Assembly (NCBI GenBank): GCA_964517215.1
Contig: CAZFBR010000009.1
Coordinates: 1 to 30,044 of the forward strand
Length of the DNA stretch: 30,044 bases
Source: CAZFBR01 sp035353495 [NCBI: uncultured bacterium]
Lineage (GTDB): Bacteria > DAOPZR01
Reading direction: 5' to 3'
Under the pieces are notes generated by a model. The model saw nothing but the letters and a program-made list of their open reading frames with translations, searched no databases and had not been told where the DNA came from. Of the stretch, positions 21,312 to 29,005 are shown piece after piece. Within the stretch, counting starts at the first letter, position 1; each line of letters starts with the position of its first letter. The position numbers and the translations under genes are program-made.

Positions 21312-22676
21312 ATGGTAACCAACAAAGGTATCATCATTGCCGCGATCATCCTCGGCGCATGCATTCTGGTGGCCGGATTGATGGTTACGGTATCCTCGTG
21401 CGGCGGTCCGCACGGGCGGGGAGACATGAGTTTCCGCGGCCAGCATGCCGGCCAGCAGGACGGCAATTTTGAACGCGGCAATCGGCGCGGCGGCGGCGGC
21501 GGCGCACCCCAGTTCGGCTGCGAGCGCGGTGAATGCAGCTTTGGCGAGTTCGGCCGCAACAACCGCGGCGATCAGCGTGATGGCCGCCAGCAGTTCGGCC
21601 GCGAGCGCGGCGAGCGCAACTTCGGCGGGTTCGGCCGCAGCAACCGCGGCGACCGGCGCGACGGCCGGCAGCAGTTCGGCCGCGAGCGCGGCGAACGCAG
21701 CTTCGGCGAGTTCGGCCGCAACAACCGCGGCGACCGGCGTGACGGCCGGCAGCAGTTCGGCCGTGAGCGCGGCGAACGCAGCTTCGGCGAGTTCGGCCGC
21801 AGCAACCGCGGCGACCGGCGCGACGGCCGGCAGCAGTTCGGCCGTGAGCGCGGCGAACGCAGCTTCGGCGGGTTCGGCCGCAGCAACCGCGGCGACCGGC
21901 GCGACGGCCGGCAGCAGTTCGGCCGCGAGCGCGGCGAACGCAGCTTCGGCGAGTTCGGCCGCAACAACCGCGGCGACCGGCGTGACGGCCGGCAGCAGTT
22001 CGGCCGTGAGCGCGGCGAACGCAGCTTCGGCGAGTTCGGCCGCAGCAACCGCGGCGACCGGCGCGACGGCCGGCAGCAGTTCGGCCGTGAGCGCGGCGAG
22101 CGCAATGGCGGGTTCAATCGCATGAACAGCCGGCGGGGCAATGACGACCGGCCGATGCGCTTCAACGCGCGGCGCATGCGCGGTGGCGACGAATGTCCGA
22201 TGCGCTTTTCCACGGGTCGTAACGGGCGCGACGAATTCCGCGGCAACCATGAACGCGGCGGACGCAACGAGTTCCGTGGCGGCAACGAACGCCGTGGACG
22301 CGACGAGTTCCGCGGTGGCAATGAGCGCGGCGGGCGCGACGAATTCCGCGGCAACCATGAACGCGGCGGACGCAACGAGTTCCGTGGCGGCAACGAACGC
22401 CGTGGACGCAATGAGTTCCGCGGTGGCAATGAGCGCGGCGGGCATGACGAATTCTGCGACGGCAGCGACTGTGAAGCGTGTGACGAATTCGACGGCGACG
22501 ACGAAGATGAGGGGTGTGACGAATTCCATGGCGACAACGAGCGCGGCGGACGCGACGGGTTTCGCGGCAGCAGTGAACGCCGTGGGCGCAACGAGTTCCG
22601 CGGCAGCGCGCGCGGCGGCCGGCAGCAGCAGCGTGCACGCCACAACAATGACGGCAACGGTTACCTGTTCAATTAG
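21312..22676 (+). CDS. Membrane-anchored Arg/Gly-rich tandem-repeat protein ending GNGYLFN
   Basis: This 454-residue protein is of no family I recognise. It starts MVTNKGIIIAAIILGACILVAGLM, a single N-terminal membrane anchor. A Gly/Arg-rich region follows, with a degenerate and then six full 27-residue repeats (GRQQFGRERGER + SFGEFGRNNRGDRRD) at residues 66-264. A second array of six 12-residue repeats (DEFRGNHERGGR type) occupies 307-378. Next come an acidic stretch with four Cys (CDGSDCEACDEF...EGC) and a last pair of 12-residue units. It ends NNDGNGYLFN. The repeats are highly charged (Arg with Glu/Asp) and surely disordered. RG-rich proteins often bind nucleic acids or form condensates; that is inference. 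The ATG has a strong ribosome-binding site. The next gene encodes a shorter protein with the same two ends. The whole is one reading frame despite the repetition, and the opposite-strand frames are shadows. Confidence 0.8.
   Translation: MVTNKGIIIAAIILGACILVAGLMVTVSSCGGPHGRGDMSFRGQHAGQQDGNFERGNRRGGGGGAPQFGCERGECSFGEFGRNNRGDQRDGRQQFGRERGERNFGGFGRSNRGDRRDGRQQFGRERGERSFGEFGRNNRGDRRDGRQQFGRERGERSFGEFGRSNRGDRRDGRQQFGRERGERSFGGFGRSNRGDRRDGRQQFGRERGERSFGEFGRNNRGDRRDGRQQFGRERGERSFGEFGRSNRGDRRDGRQQFGRERGERNGGFNRMNSRRGNDDRPMRFNARRMRGGDECPMRFSTGRNGRDEFRGNHERGGRNEFRGGNERRGRDEFRGGNERGGRDEFRGNHERGGRNEFRGGNERRGRNEFRGGNERGGHDEFCDGSDCEACDEFDGDDEDEGCDEFHGDNERGGRDGFRGSSERRGRNEFRGSARGGRQQQRARHNNDGNGYLFN
21507..22103 (+). 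repeat. 81-bp tandem array (27-residue units)
   Basis: One diverged unit, six full units and a 12-residue partial unit. The full units cycle in type as GG-SN, GE-NN, GE-SN, repeated twice, so there is a higher-order period of 243 bp (for example ttcggcggg at 21621 and 21864). Confidence 0.9.
22230..22445 (+). repeat. 36-bp tandem array (12-residue units)
   Basis: Six units of 36 bp, with a nearly exact 108-bp (three-unit) duplication: gacgaattccgcggcaacc begins at 22230 and again at 22338. The unit is coding (DEFRGNHERGGR, NEFRGGNERRGR, DEFRGGNERGGR). Confidence 0.9.
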
Positions 22677-22718
22677 CAGGAACTATCGCCGGGGCTACCC
22701 GGACGAAAGGACAACATC

Positions 22719-23174
22719 ATGGTAACCAATCGCGGCATCATCACCGCGGCCCTGATCGTCAGCGTCTGCATTCTGCTGCATGGGCTCATGGGCATGCTCG
22801 GCACCATACCCCTCGGCAGGAATTTCGCCCAACAGCGTTCCGGCGATGCCGACCGGCAGGCATGGAACGAACAGGGTGACCAATCCCGCCAATTCGATGC
22901 CCAGCGGGAACGCACCGACGGCGACGACCAGTACGAGCAGCAGCGCAACCGACGCAACCGCAATTTCCGCAGTTACGAGCAGTATGAGCAGGCGGCGGGA
23001 ACGAACAACAGCGACGGCAACACGTATGACCGCCAGGATCAGCGCAACCGCCGCAATCGGCACGGCAGCAGCAACGAGCAGGATAACACCGACCGCAGCA
23101 CCGGCACGAACGATGCCCCGTACCGGATGCCGCGCGAGCAGCAGCAACCCGGCGACGGTTATCTCTTCAACTGA
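22719..23174 (+). CDS. Short paralogue: membrane-anchored polar protein ending GDGYLFN
   Basis: The 151-residue protein begins MVTNRGIITAALIVSVCILLHGLMGML, nearly the anchor of the previous protein, and ends QQPGDGYLFN, nearly its tail. Between them is a low-complexity Gln/Arg/Asn/Asp region (QYEQQRNRRNRNFRSYEQYEQ, DRQDQRNRRNRHG), with no regular tandem array. The shared ends and divergent middles mean duplication with free evolution of the interior, or selection for only the anchor and the C-terminal motif. The start has AAAGGA 8 nt upstream. It lies 42 bp after the first gene and before a strong terminator, so both form one operon. The function is unknown. Confidence 0.8.
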   Translation: MVTNRGIITAALIVSVCILLHGLMGMLGTIPLGRNFAQQRSGDADRQAWNEQGDQSRQFDAQRERTDGDDQYEQQRNRRNRNFRSYEQYEQAAGTNNSDGNTYDRQDQRNRRNRHGSSNEQDNTDRSTGTNDAPYRMPREQQQPGDGYLFN

Positions 23175-23191
23175 TTCACCCGCATCACTGC

Positions 23192-23221
23192 AGGCCGGCC
23201 CGTTCGGGCCGGCCTTTTTTT
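23192..23221 (+). terminator. Strong rho-independent terminator
   Basis: AGGCCGGCCC (23192-23201) and GGGCCGGCCT (23206-23215) form a perfect 10-bp stem with a 4-nt loop, followed by a T-run to 23221. It ends the GYLFN operon 17 bp after its last stop. Confidence 0.92.
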
Positions 23222-23315
23222 GACCGCAAACGGCTGTGCTCCGGAGTGCGACTGATTGGCGACGTTGCACTGCAGCCGGCTCTGGCAGCAGGGTCACCTG
23301 CGGTCGCGCTGCCGG

Positions 23316-23555
23316 TTATACCAGCCAGCCGGGTTTGCCGCCGCGCGCCCCCGGATCAGCCGGGGCGGCGGCAGGGCGGACGGGACGCGGCACCAGCGCC
23401 GTGCAGGCCGAACCCGTTGTGGCAAATACCGTCCGGGCAGGCAGTTCTTTCCCCTTGAATCCGAACACGCGGCAGGCATAGGGAAACCGCTTGTCGTAGG
23501 TGATGGTGAAATGGGCGCAGCTGAAACAGTCCGCCGGCGCCGGCTGGTCGGTCAT
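23316..23555 (-). CDS. Small four-cysteine (zinc-ribbon-like) protein
   Basis: The 79-residue protein has DCFSCAHFTITYDKRFPYACRVFGFKGKELPARTVFA and a last Cys51 (Cys10, Cys13, Cys28, Cys51). The pattern CxxCxHFxxT...PYxCxxFGFK...P resembles a conserved family of small, probably metal-binding proteins of unknown role. The C-terminal 25 residues are Pro/Ala-rich. The start has GAGG 6 nt upstream and is 8 bp after the stop of the zinc-ribbon membrane-protein gene, so it closes the rplY operon. Confidence 0.65.
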   Translation of the reverse strand: MTDQPAPADCFSCAHFTITYDKRFPYACRVFGFKGKELPARTVFATTGSACTALVPRPVRPAAAPADPGARGGKPGWLV

Positions 23556-23563
23556 TCCCCGCC

Positions 23564-24310
23564 TCAGTGGGAACGCTGGAAGATCGCCGTCGACGGCTCG
23601 CTGTTTTCAAACAGGGCCGTCAGGACCAGTTGACGCTTGTCCGCCGTCAGCTGTCCGGAGATCGGCACCGATACGCCGTCGCTGGTTGCGGTGCCGTAAA
23701 TGCTCCCATCGGCCTGCAGGGCAAAGGTTATGACTCCATCGCGCCCGCGTCCGATCAGTTGATTTCCCTCCTGGCGCATCACCAGGGTATTATCCTCACC
23801 CGGCTCGCCTTCAAGCAAAAACCACGTTCCCAGGTACGCGGCATAGCCGGTGACTGCCGGGGCAGGAGCAGCATTTGCCGGCGGCACTGCCGGCGGCAGC
23901 GGCATGCCGGCATCCGGTGCCGGGACCGGCACCGTCGGCACCGGCGGCGTCGCCGGAACCGGCGATTCGCCAAATCCCATCGTCGTCAGCGTCAACCAGT
24001 CGCCATCCGCGACGACAAACCAGCCGATCACCACAATAACCGCCACTGCGATACCTGCAACCATCAGGCAGCCGATTCCGGTGGTCAGCCACGCCAGCAA
24101 GCCGCAACCGCCCTTCTTTGCCGGCGGCGGAACCGTTGCGGTTGCTCCGGTGACGGCAGCGGATGCGGACGGTTGCGGCGCTGCCGCCGGCACGGCAGGC
24201 GCCGGTACCGGCCCCGCAGTTGCCCGGCGCGGCTGCCCGCAGCGCGGGCATGCTGTCAGGCTTGCCGCCAGTTCCGCGCCGCAGGTTGCACATTTTTCCG
24301 GCAGATTCAT
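23564..24310 (-). CDS. Zinc-ribbon membrane protein with extracytoplasmic beta domain
   Basis: The 248-residue protein opens with a zinc ribbon (Cys7, Cys10, Cys21, Cys24 in EKCATCGAEL and ACPRCGQP), then a Pro/Ala linker, one transmembrane segment (about 75-98, LLAWLTTGIGCLMVAGIAVAVIVVIGWF) and a second Pro-rich linker. The C-terminal domain of about 80 residues (YLGTWFLLEGEPGEDNTLVMRQEGNQLIGRG) looks like a small lipocalin-type barrel. The function is unknown; such modular proteins may sense the envelope. The start has AGGAG 7 nt upstream and lies 28 bp after the SpoIID-like gene. Confidence 0.75.
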   Translation of the reverse strand: MNLPEKCATCGAELAASLTACPRCGQPRRATAGPVPAPAVPAAAPQPSASAAVTGATATVPPPAKKGGCGLLAWLTTGIGCLMVAGIAVAVIVVIGWFVVADGDWLTLTTMGFGESPVPATPPVPTVPVPAPDAGMPLPPAVPPANAAPAPAVTGYAAYLGTWFLLEGEPGEDNTLVMRQEGNQLIGRGRDGVITFALQADGSIYGTATSDGVSVPISGQLTADKRQLVLTALFENSEPSTAIFQRSH

Positions 24311-24338
24311 GGCCTCGCTCCTTCACTCACAGTTGCGT

Positions 24339-25754
24339 TCACAGCGGCGCCAATTCCGCGCCCGGATAGAAAAAGGCAAGGATCTGCGCGGACGTCCATT
24401 CCGCCTCAGCCATCGCCTTGGCGCTGTATTGCGCCAATCCCACCCCATGCCCCCAGCCGCGGCCGCGCAGGGTAAACTGGCCGTTCGCCAGGGAAATGTC
24501 GTCGATCAGTGTGCTCTTGCAGGCATCGCTGCCCAGTGCCGTGCGGAATTGCGTGCCGCTGATATCCACCGTGCGCCGGCTCCCGTACACGCGCATGGTC
24601 CGCACCCGCCCCGATTCCGTCAGGGCCTGCACTGCCAGCGCGGTAACCTGCCCGACGTTCCACTGGCGCAGGCGGTCGCCCAGCTGCCAGCCGGACAGGG
24701 TCAGCGTCCAGTTGTGGTACGGTGACGCAGCACTGTACGGATCGTCCGCCACCGTCAGGCAGGGCAGATCGCGTCCCCAGACCTCACGCGCGCCGGCAGT
24801 GCGCCCGCCGGAATCGGCACTGAAATACGCATTGATCGGCCGGCCTGTTGCTTTCAACACCAATCCGCGGGTTGCCGCCACCGCCGCGCGCACAGTCGCC
24901 GCTTCCGCCGCCACACCGCCGTAAAGCATGGCGTTGCCGGCAATATCATATGCGCCGCGCGCCGGTCCGTCGGCAAGGCGGTTGGCGACAAAGGTCCGCG
25001 CCGCCACCGCCTGCGCCTCGAGCGCGGCCATGCGCCAGCGGGGCGAGATTTCCCTGCCCACGACCCCGCACAGGTACTCCTCAATATCAAGCTGGTTCAC
25101 CACCGTAAGCGTGCCCCCGTCGCGGCTGATCACCAGCTCGCCGCGGTAGGCGGCATTGTCCACACTCACCGGCTGGTCGGCGCGCACCTGCACCCGGTCG
25201 ACGCCGGGCGCGTAGTCGCCCAGCTTGACGCTGCCGGCCCCGGCACCAACGCGCAGCGTCGACAGATTCGTGAGCAGCGGCTCGCCGGTCGCCGCATCCA
25301 CCACCGCAAACCGGCCGGCACTGGCCAGCATCACCGTCGCCACTCCGCTCTTGACCAGCGCCCGCACCGTCAGCCCGCCGCCGGCTGACGGGGGCGGCAG
25401 TTCCGCAACGGGCGGCCGCGATTCCGCGGTGGCCGGCGCCGCGGCAGCGCGCGCCCGCAGAAAATAAGCGGCATCACCCAGCCGCGGACCCGCCTGCACG
25501 CTCCGCCAGGCAGCCATCGCCGCGTCGCTGCGGCCCAACTGGTCATAGGCCACCCCGCTCAGGAACCGCGCTTCGTCAGCAGGGGGATTGGCGGCAAGCA
25601 GGGCCAGCGCCGCCGCCGGCTGGCCGAGCCGCAACAGCACGCGCACCTCAGTGAACGGGTCGGGGGTTGCCTGCAGCGGTGCTGCGATCGCCAGCAGCGC
25701 CAGCGTCAGCGCCGCCGGCAGCCACCGGCGGGCCGGGCGTCGCGGCAAGGTCAT
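24339..25754 (-). CDS. SpoIID/LytB-domain cell-wall protein
   Basis: The 471-residue protein has a signal peptide (LPAALTLALLAIAAPLQA), a short TPR-like region (about 56-90, ARFLSGVAYDQLGRSDAAMAAWRSV) and a SpoIID/LytB domain. Domain marks include VVNQLDIEEYLCGVVGREISPRWRMAALEAQAVAARTFV, YFSADSGGRTAGAREVWG and the C-terminal FTLRGRGWGHGVGLAQYSAKAMAE. In Bacillus, SpoIID is a lytic transglycosylase acting on denuded glycan strands; here it most likely trims peptidoglycan in the periplasm. Endospores are not implied. The ATG overlaps the holA stop by 4 bp (ATGA), so translation is coupled. Confidence 0.92.
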   Translation of the reverse strand: MTLPRRPARRWLPAALTLALLAIAAPLQATPDPFTEVRVLLRLGQPAAALALLAANPPADEARFLSGVAYDQLGRSDAAMAAWRSVQAGPRLGDAAYFLRARAAAAPATAESRPPVAELPPPSAGGGLTVRALVKSGVATVMLASAGRFAVVDAATGEPLLTNLSTLRVGAGAGSVKLGDYAPGVDRVQVRADQPVSVDNAAYRGELVISRDGGTLTVVNQLDIEEYLCGVVGREISPRWRMAALEAQAVAARTFVANRLADGPARGAYDIAGNAMLYGGVAAEAATVRAAVAATRGLVLKATGRPINAYFSADSGGRTAGAREVWGRDLPCLTVADDPYSAASPYHNWTLTLSGWQLGDRLRQWNVGQVTALAVQALTESGRVRTMRVYGSRRTVDISGTQFRTALGSDACKSTLIDDISLANGQFTLRGRGWGHGVGLAQYSAKAMAEAEWTSAQILAFFYPGAELAPL

Positions 25755-26767
25755 CCGGCCGCCGCCGGGCGCAGCAGCAGCCGCGCCACCGCCCGGATGA
25801 GCACCGTCCCCTGCAGGCGCTCCGGCACATCGCGCATTTCATCCCCCACCGCGCCCAGCTGCGCCAGCGCCCGGCGCAATTCGGCCGGTGTCCAGCCGCG
25901 CGCCTGCGGCGCCAGCTTGTTCTGCACCTGCCAGGAACTCTTCTTGCCCAGCAGCTGCGCGATGCCTGCCTCCGTGCGCCCCGCCTGCTGCAGTTCGCGC
26001 ACCGCCGCCAGATCGCGGATGCGGCTGCGGATCAGCCCGAGCAGCGACCGCGGTTCCTCGTCGCGCAGCAGGCGTTCGAGCTGGGCCAGCGCCGCCGGGC
26101 GGCGCGTCCCCAGCGCGTCAAGCATCCCCCAGAGGTTGCCTTCACCCTCTCCCGCCAGCGCCTGTTCCACCGCCGTCACGGTGATCCGCCCGCCCGCCGC
26201 AGTGTCGCGCAGCTGCTCCATGCACCAGCCCAGCCCGTCAGCGTCAGCCGCACGCAATTCCGCCAGCCGCTCCACCGCCGCATCATCGATCGCCAGGCCG
26301 GCCGTGCGGAAAAAATCGCGCACCGCCGCCTTCTCACCCGCCACGCTCGGTTTGCAGGAGACCATGGCGGTCACCGCGGCAAAGCCCCGCAGCACCCGGG
26401 TCAGCGCCACGGGAAGATCGCGCTCTGCCGTGTCCGTGCGCAGGATAATCTGCACCTTCGGATTGGGATCGCTGAGATAGGCCTGCAGCCATTCGCCGCC
26501 GCCACATTTGGCGGTGAACAGCCGCTCCGCATCGGTGACCAGCAGCAGCTTGCGCACACCGAACAGGGAATCGCTGGCGCATTCACGCAGCAGCGCCGTC
26601 AACGCCTGCTGTTCATCGTGACCGTGCAGCCGCAGGATCTCGGCGTCCGCCTCCTGCGCGCGCAGCGCCGCCACCGCCGCGGCCGCCAGTTCCTCCTGGC
26701 GGCGGCTGTCGCTGTCGTACAGCAGGGTGACCGCACGCGGCGGTGCGGTCACTTGATGCGCGCCCAT
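25751..26767 (-). CDS. holA: DNA polymerase III delta subunit
   Basis: HolA opens the sliding-clamp ring as part of the clamp loader. The 338-residue protein follows the family: VTLLYDSDSRRQEELAAA, SLFGVRKLLLVTDAERL, KVQIILRTD, MVSCKPSVAGEKAAVRDFF, and a C-terminal helical collar LLGLIRSRIRDLAAVRELQQAG with WQVQNKLAPQARGW. As usual for delta subunits, the P-loop is absent. A GTG at 26752 overlaps the lptE stop (GTGA) and could be the start instead of the ATG at 26767, which has only GAGGG close by. The order lptE-holA also occurs in enterobacteria. Confidence 0.9.
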   Translation of the reverse strand: MGAHQVTAPPRAVTLLYDSDSRRQEELAAAAVAALRAQEADAEILRLHGHDEQQALTALLRECASDSLFGVRKLLLVTDAERLFTAKCGGGEWLQAYLSDPNPKVQIILRTDTAERDLPVALTRVLRGFAAVTAMVSCKPSVAGEKAAVRDFFRTAGLAIDDAAVERLAELRAADADGLGWCMEQLRDTAAGGRITVTAVEQALAGEGEGNLWGMLDALGTRRPAALAQLERLLRDEEPRSLLGLIRSRIRDLAAVRELQQAGRTEAGIAQLLGKKSSWQVQNKLAPQARGWTPAELRRALAQLGAVGDEMRDVPERLQGTVLIRAVARLLLRPAAAG

Positions 26768-27318
26768 CCCTCGAGCACCCGGTTCGCCACCAGGATGGCC
26801 AGGTCGTCCGCAAGGCGCTGCTGCACCTCATTTTCGTTTTCGATCGGCGTCACCAGGTCGGAATAGGTCGTCTTGGCATACAGGTCGCGATCGCGCCACA
26901 GCGGCGTATCGCTGCCGTTCTCATACAGCGCACATTCCAGCCACAACCCGACGCTGTACTTCAGCACCTCGTCCTGGTCGTTGTACACGATGGGTTCGCG
27001 CACATAGCGGTAGATATGGCTGCGCAAAATCAGCTGGCCGTCCTCGGCCAGCACATTCAGCCGCCCGTCACCGATAAACTGCTGAATGATGCGGTTGGTG
27101 AGATAGTCCTCGATCCCGTACTGCGCCGTCTGGTTGCGCACCGTCGGGATGGTGATGGAGTTGATATCAACCAGCTGGCGGCGCGGCAGTCCCGGGATGG
27201 GCGGCGGATTGTCCGGCGGCGGCGGGTTCGGCCCGCGGCGGTCGCCGCCGGAGCCCGCACAGCCGGCCAGCAGGAGCGCCACCATCACCGCCATGCACAT
27301 ATTACTGGTCAGCCGCAT
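26749..27318 (-). CDS. lptE: LptE-type LPS-assembly lipoprotein
   Basis: The 189-residue protein has a lipoprotein signal (MRLTSNMCMAVMVALLLAGC). Its body resembles LptE (plug/partner of the LptD outer-membrane channel): NSITIPTVRNQTAQYGIEDYLTNRIIQQFIGDGRLNVL, ILRSHIYRYVREPIVYNDQ, WRDRDLYAKTTYS, and a closing amphipathic helix. A Pro-rich stretch follows the signal. It implies lipopolysaccharide export and hence a Gram-negative envelope. The start has GGAGG 6 nt upstream inside the pth gene; the overlap is 17 bp. Confidence 0.82.
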   Translation of the reverse strand: MRLTSNMCMAVMVALLLAGCAGSGGDRRGPNPPPPDNPPPIPGLPRRQLVDINSITIPTVRNQTAQYGIEDYLTNRIIQQFIGDGRLNVLAEDGQLILRSHIYRYVREPIVYNDQDEVLKYSVGLWLECALYENGSDTPLWRDRDLYAKTTYSDLVTPIENENEVQQRLADDLAILVANRVLEGWARIK

Positions 27319-27886
27319 CGTCCCCCTCCCGCGCGTTGCAGAAATTCATCGCCGCCGGCAACCCGGACCGCAGCCACCGCTTCACCGCCTCGACCGCCTT
27401 CGCCACCCCGGCATCAAAGGCCGGGCGTTCCACCAGCGGCACCGGCGCCAGCACAAACACATCGAGGGGCACCCGCGGGTCCCGCCCGACACCGACACGC
27501 AGGCGGGGAAAGTTCTGCGTGCCGAGCGCGTCGATCACCGATTGCAGGCCGTTGTGTCCGCCCGCGCTGCCGCCCGCCTTCAGCTTCACCTCGCCGGGCG
27601 GGAACTGCACCTCGTCCGAAACCACCAGCAGGTCAGCGGGCGCCAGGCCGAGCTGGGCGAGCCACGCCGCCACCGCGCCGCCGGACAGATTCATGTAGGT
27701 CTGCGGCTTGATGATGACGCACGGCTCGCCGGCAAAAGCGCCGCGCACCGCCTCGGCCCGATGCGCGCGCACCGCCTCGGGGCGGCGCAGCAGCAGCGCC
27801 GCCCCGTCGGCAACGCGGAACCCCGCATTGTGCCGGGTGTCCGCGTACTCCGCGCCGGGATTGCCCAGTCCGACGAGCAGCCGCAT
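27302..27886 (-). CDS. pth: Peptidyl-tRNA hydrolase
   Basis: Pth frees tRNA from prematurely dropped peptidyl-tRNA. The 194-residue protein has the expected motifs: GLGNPGAEY (Asn9), TRHNAGF (catalytic His19), KPQTYMNLSG, VVSDEVQFPPG (the conserved Asp, with Glu instead of the second common Asp) and GGSAGGHNGL. It ends with a helix and a short acidic tail. The start at 27886 lacks a clear Shine-Dalgarno and is 12 bp after the rplY stop, as for coupled genes; rplY-pth order is widespread. Confidence 0.95.
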   Translation of the reverse strand: MRLLVGLGNPGAEYADTRHNAGFRVADGAALLLRRPEAVRAHRAEAVRGAFAGEPCVIIKPQTYMNLSGGAVAAWLAQLGLAPADLLVVSDEVQFPPGEVKLKAGGSAGGHNGLQSVIDALGTQNFPRLRVGVGRDPRVPLDVFVLAPVPLVERPAFDAGVAKAVEAVKRWLRSGLPAAMNFCNAREGDDAADQ

Positions 27887-27898
27887 CCGCAGTGCGGG

Positions 27899-28630
27899 CT
27901 ACTTCTTTTTCGCGTCCTTGGCCGGAGCCGCCTTGGCGTCCTTCGCCGGGGCCGCCGCCGCGCCATCCTTCGCCGGGGCCGCGCCGTCCGCCGCTGCCGC
28001 ACCTTCGGCCGGAGCCGCGCCTTCCGCACCCGCCGCCGCCGCTTCGCCTTCCGCACCCGCCGCCGGCTTGACTTCCTCTTCCTTCATCGGCGCCGTGACC
28101 GTCACCACTGCGCGGCCGCCGTCCATCGCCGCCGCCACACCCTCGGGGAACTTCAGGTCGCTCACGTGCAGGGCATGCCCGATGCCCAGCGGGGTGATGT
28201 CGACTTCCACCCGCTCCGGCAGATTGATCGGCATGCAGCGCACCCGCACCACCCGCAGCTGGATATCCACCACACCGCCCAGAATGATGCCCGCAGCCGT
28301 GCCGACAAACGCCAGCGGCACTTCCGTCTCAATTTCCTTGTTCATGTCAACGCGATAGAAATCCAGATGAACAAAATTGTCCGTTACCGGATCCGTCTGC
28401 ACCTCGCGCAGCAGTGCGTCGTATTTCTGTCCGCCCATCTGCAGCGCAAAAATCACTTTTTCGCCGCGCTTGGTGATCGTCTGGGTAAACGACTTGGCAT
28501 CCAACGTCAAGCCGAGCACTTCCTGACCCTGACCGTACAGAATCGCGGGAATCTTCCCCGCCCGCCGCAGGGCATTGGTGCCGCCCTTGTGCACATCACG
28601 CGCTTCCGCCAGCAATACCGCCTGTTCCAT
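27899..28630 (-). CDS. rplY: 50S ribosomal protein L25 (Ctc-type)
   Basis: L25/Ctc binds 5S rRNA. The 243-residue protein is the long Ctc type: an N-terminal 5S-binding domain (AEARDVHKGGTNALRRAGKIPAILYG to VHLDFYRVDMNKEIETEVPL) and the C-terminal beta domain (GGVVDIQLRVVRVRCMPINLPERVEVDI, ALHVSDLKFPEGV). A tail of about 55 Ala/Pro/Gly/Lys/Glu residues (with APAKDA repeats) follows and is longer than usual. The start at 28630 has AGGAGG 5 nt upstream; a longer frame to 28708 is not supported. Confidence 0.95.
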   Translation of the reverse strand: MEQAVLLAEARDVHKGGTNALRRAGKIPAILYGQGQEVLGLTLDAKSFTQTITKRGEKVIFALQMGGQKYDALLREVQTDPVTDNFVHLDFYRVDMNKEIETEVPLAFVGTAAGIILGGVVDIQLRVVRVRCMPINLPERVEVDITPLGIGHALHVSDLKFPEGVAAAMDGGRAVVTVTAPMKEEEVKPAAGAEGEAAAAGAEGAAPAEGAAAADGAAPAKDGAAAAPAKDAKAAPAKDAKKK

Positions 28631-28721
28631 TGTATCCTCCTGCCAATCGGTTATTGAGTACCCGTGGCGCCTACAGCGAATTGGCGGGCACAGGTTTTCC
28701 CACTGCATAAGCAGCGTTCAT

Positions 28722-28750
28722 ATAATAGCACACCCGCTCCTGACTGTCAA
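28722..28750 (-). promoter_or_regulatory. Promoter of the rplY-pth-lptE-holA-spoIID operon
   Basis: Minus-strand TTGACA (28750-28745), 17-bp spacer, extended -10 TG-C-TATTAT (hexamer 28727-28722). The start near 28715 gives a leader of about 85 nt. From 28751 to 28874 I see only the space between the two divergent promoters. Confidence 0.75.
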
Positions 28751-28874
28751 ATCGCCGCAGTTTCCAGCAATGCACTGTTGCCGGCAAAGGGGTTATACAA
28801 AGTGTTCCGTGTTGCGGACAGCATCAACTGCCATCAACCTCCAGCCACCGGCCCCTTGTCCAGCCGTTTTCCCC

Positions 28875-28902
28875 TTGACAAACCGAAAAAAAATGGTATA
28901 AT
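28875..28902 (+). promoter_or_regulatory. Consensus promoter of groESL
   Basis: Perfect TTGACA (28875-28880), 16-bp spacer, perfect TATAAT (28897-28902). The start is near 28909, just before the CIRCE operator. Confidence 0.92.
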
Positions 28903-28909
28903 GGCGTTG

Positions 28910-28936
28910 TTAGCACTCATGCACAAGGAGTGCTAA
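28910..28936 (+). promoter_or_regulatory. CIRCE operator (HrcA binding site)
   Basis: TTAGCACTC (28910-28918), 9 nt, GAGTGCTAA (28928-28936): an exact CIRCE element. HrcA repressor binding here blocks groESL at normal temperature; GroEL helps HrcA fold, giving feedback. hrcA is not in the window. Confidence 0.98.
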
Positions 28937-29005
28937 CAGTGCCGCCGTTGGCGTTGCACAACCATAACTCACCGGTAGAACCACTATTACAAGGAGGATG
29001 GAAAC

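Noticed and set aside
21507-22445. CRISPR array
   Set aside because: Units are directly adjacent with no unique spacers and are multiples of three inside a coding frame.
21234-22643. 469-codon Ala/Val-rich frame opposite the repeat gene
   Set aside because: Created by the repeat: a stop-free unit stays stop-free in other frames. The plus frame has the ribosome-binding site, anchor and paralogue.
24339-25754. SpoIID-like gene as evidence for spore formation
   Set aside because: SpoIID/LytB domains are widespread in non-sporulating bacteria, and lptE indicates a Gram-negative cell.
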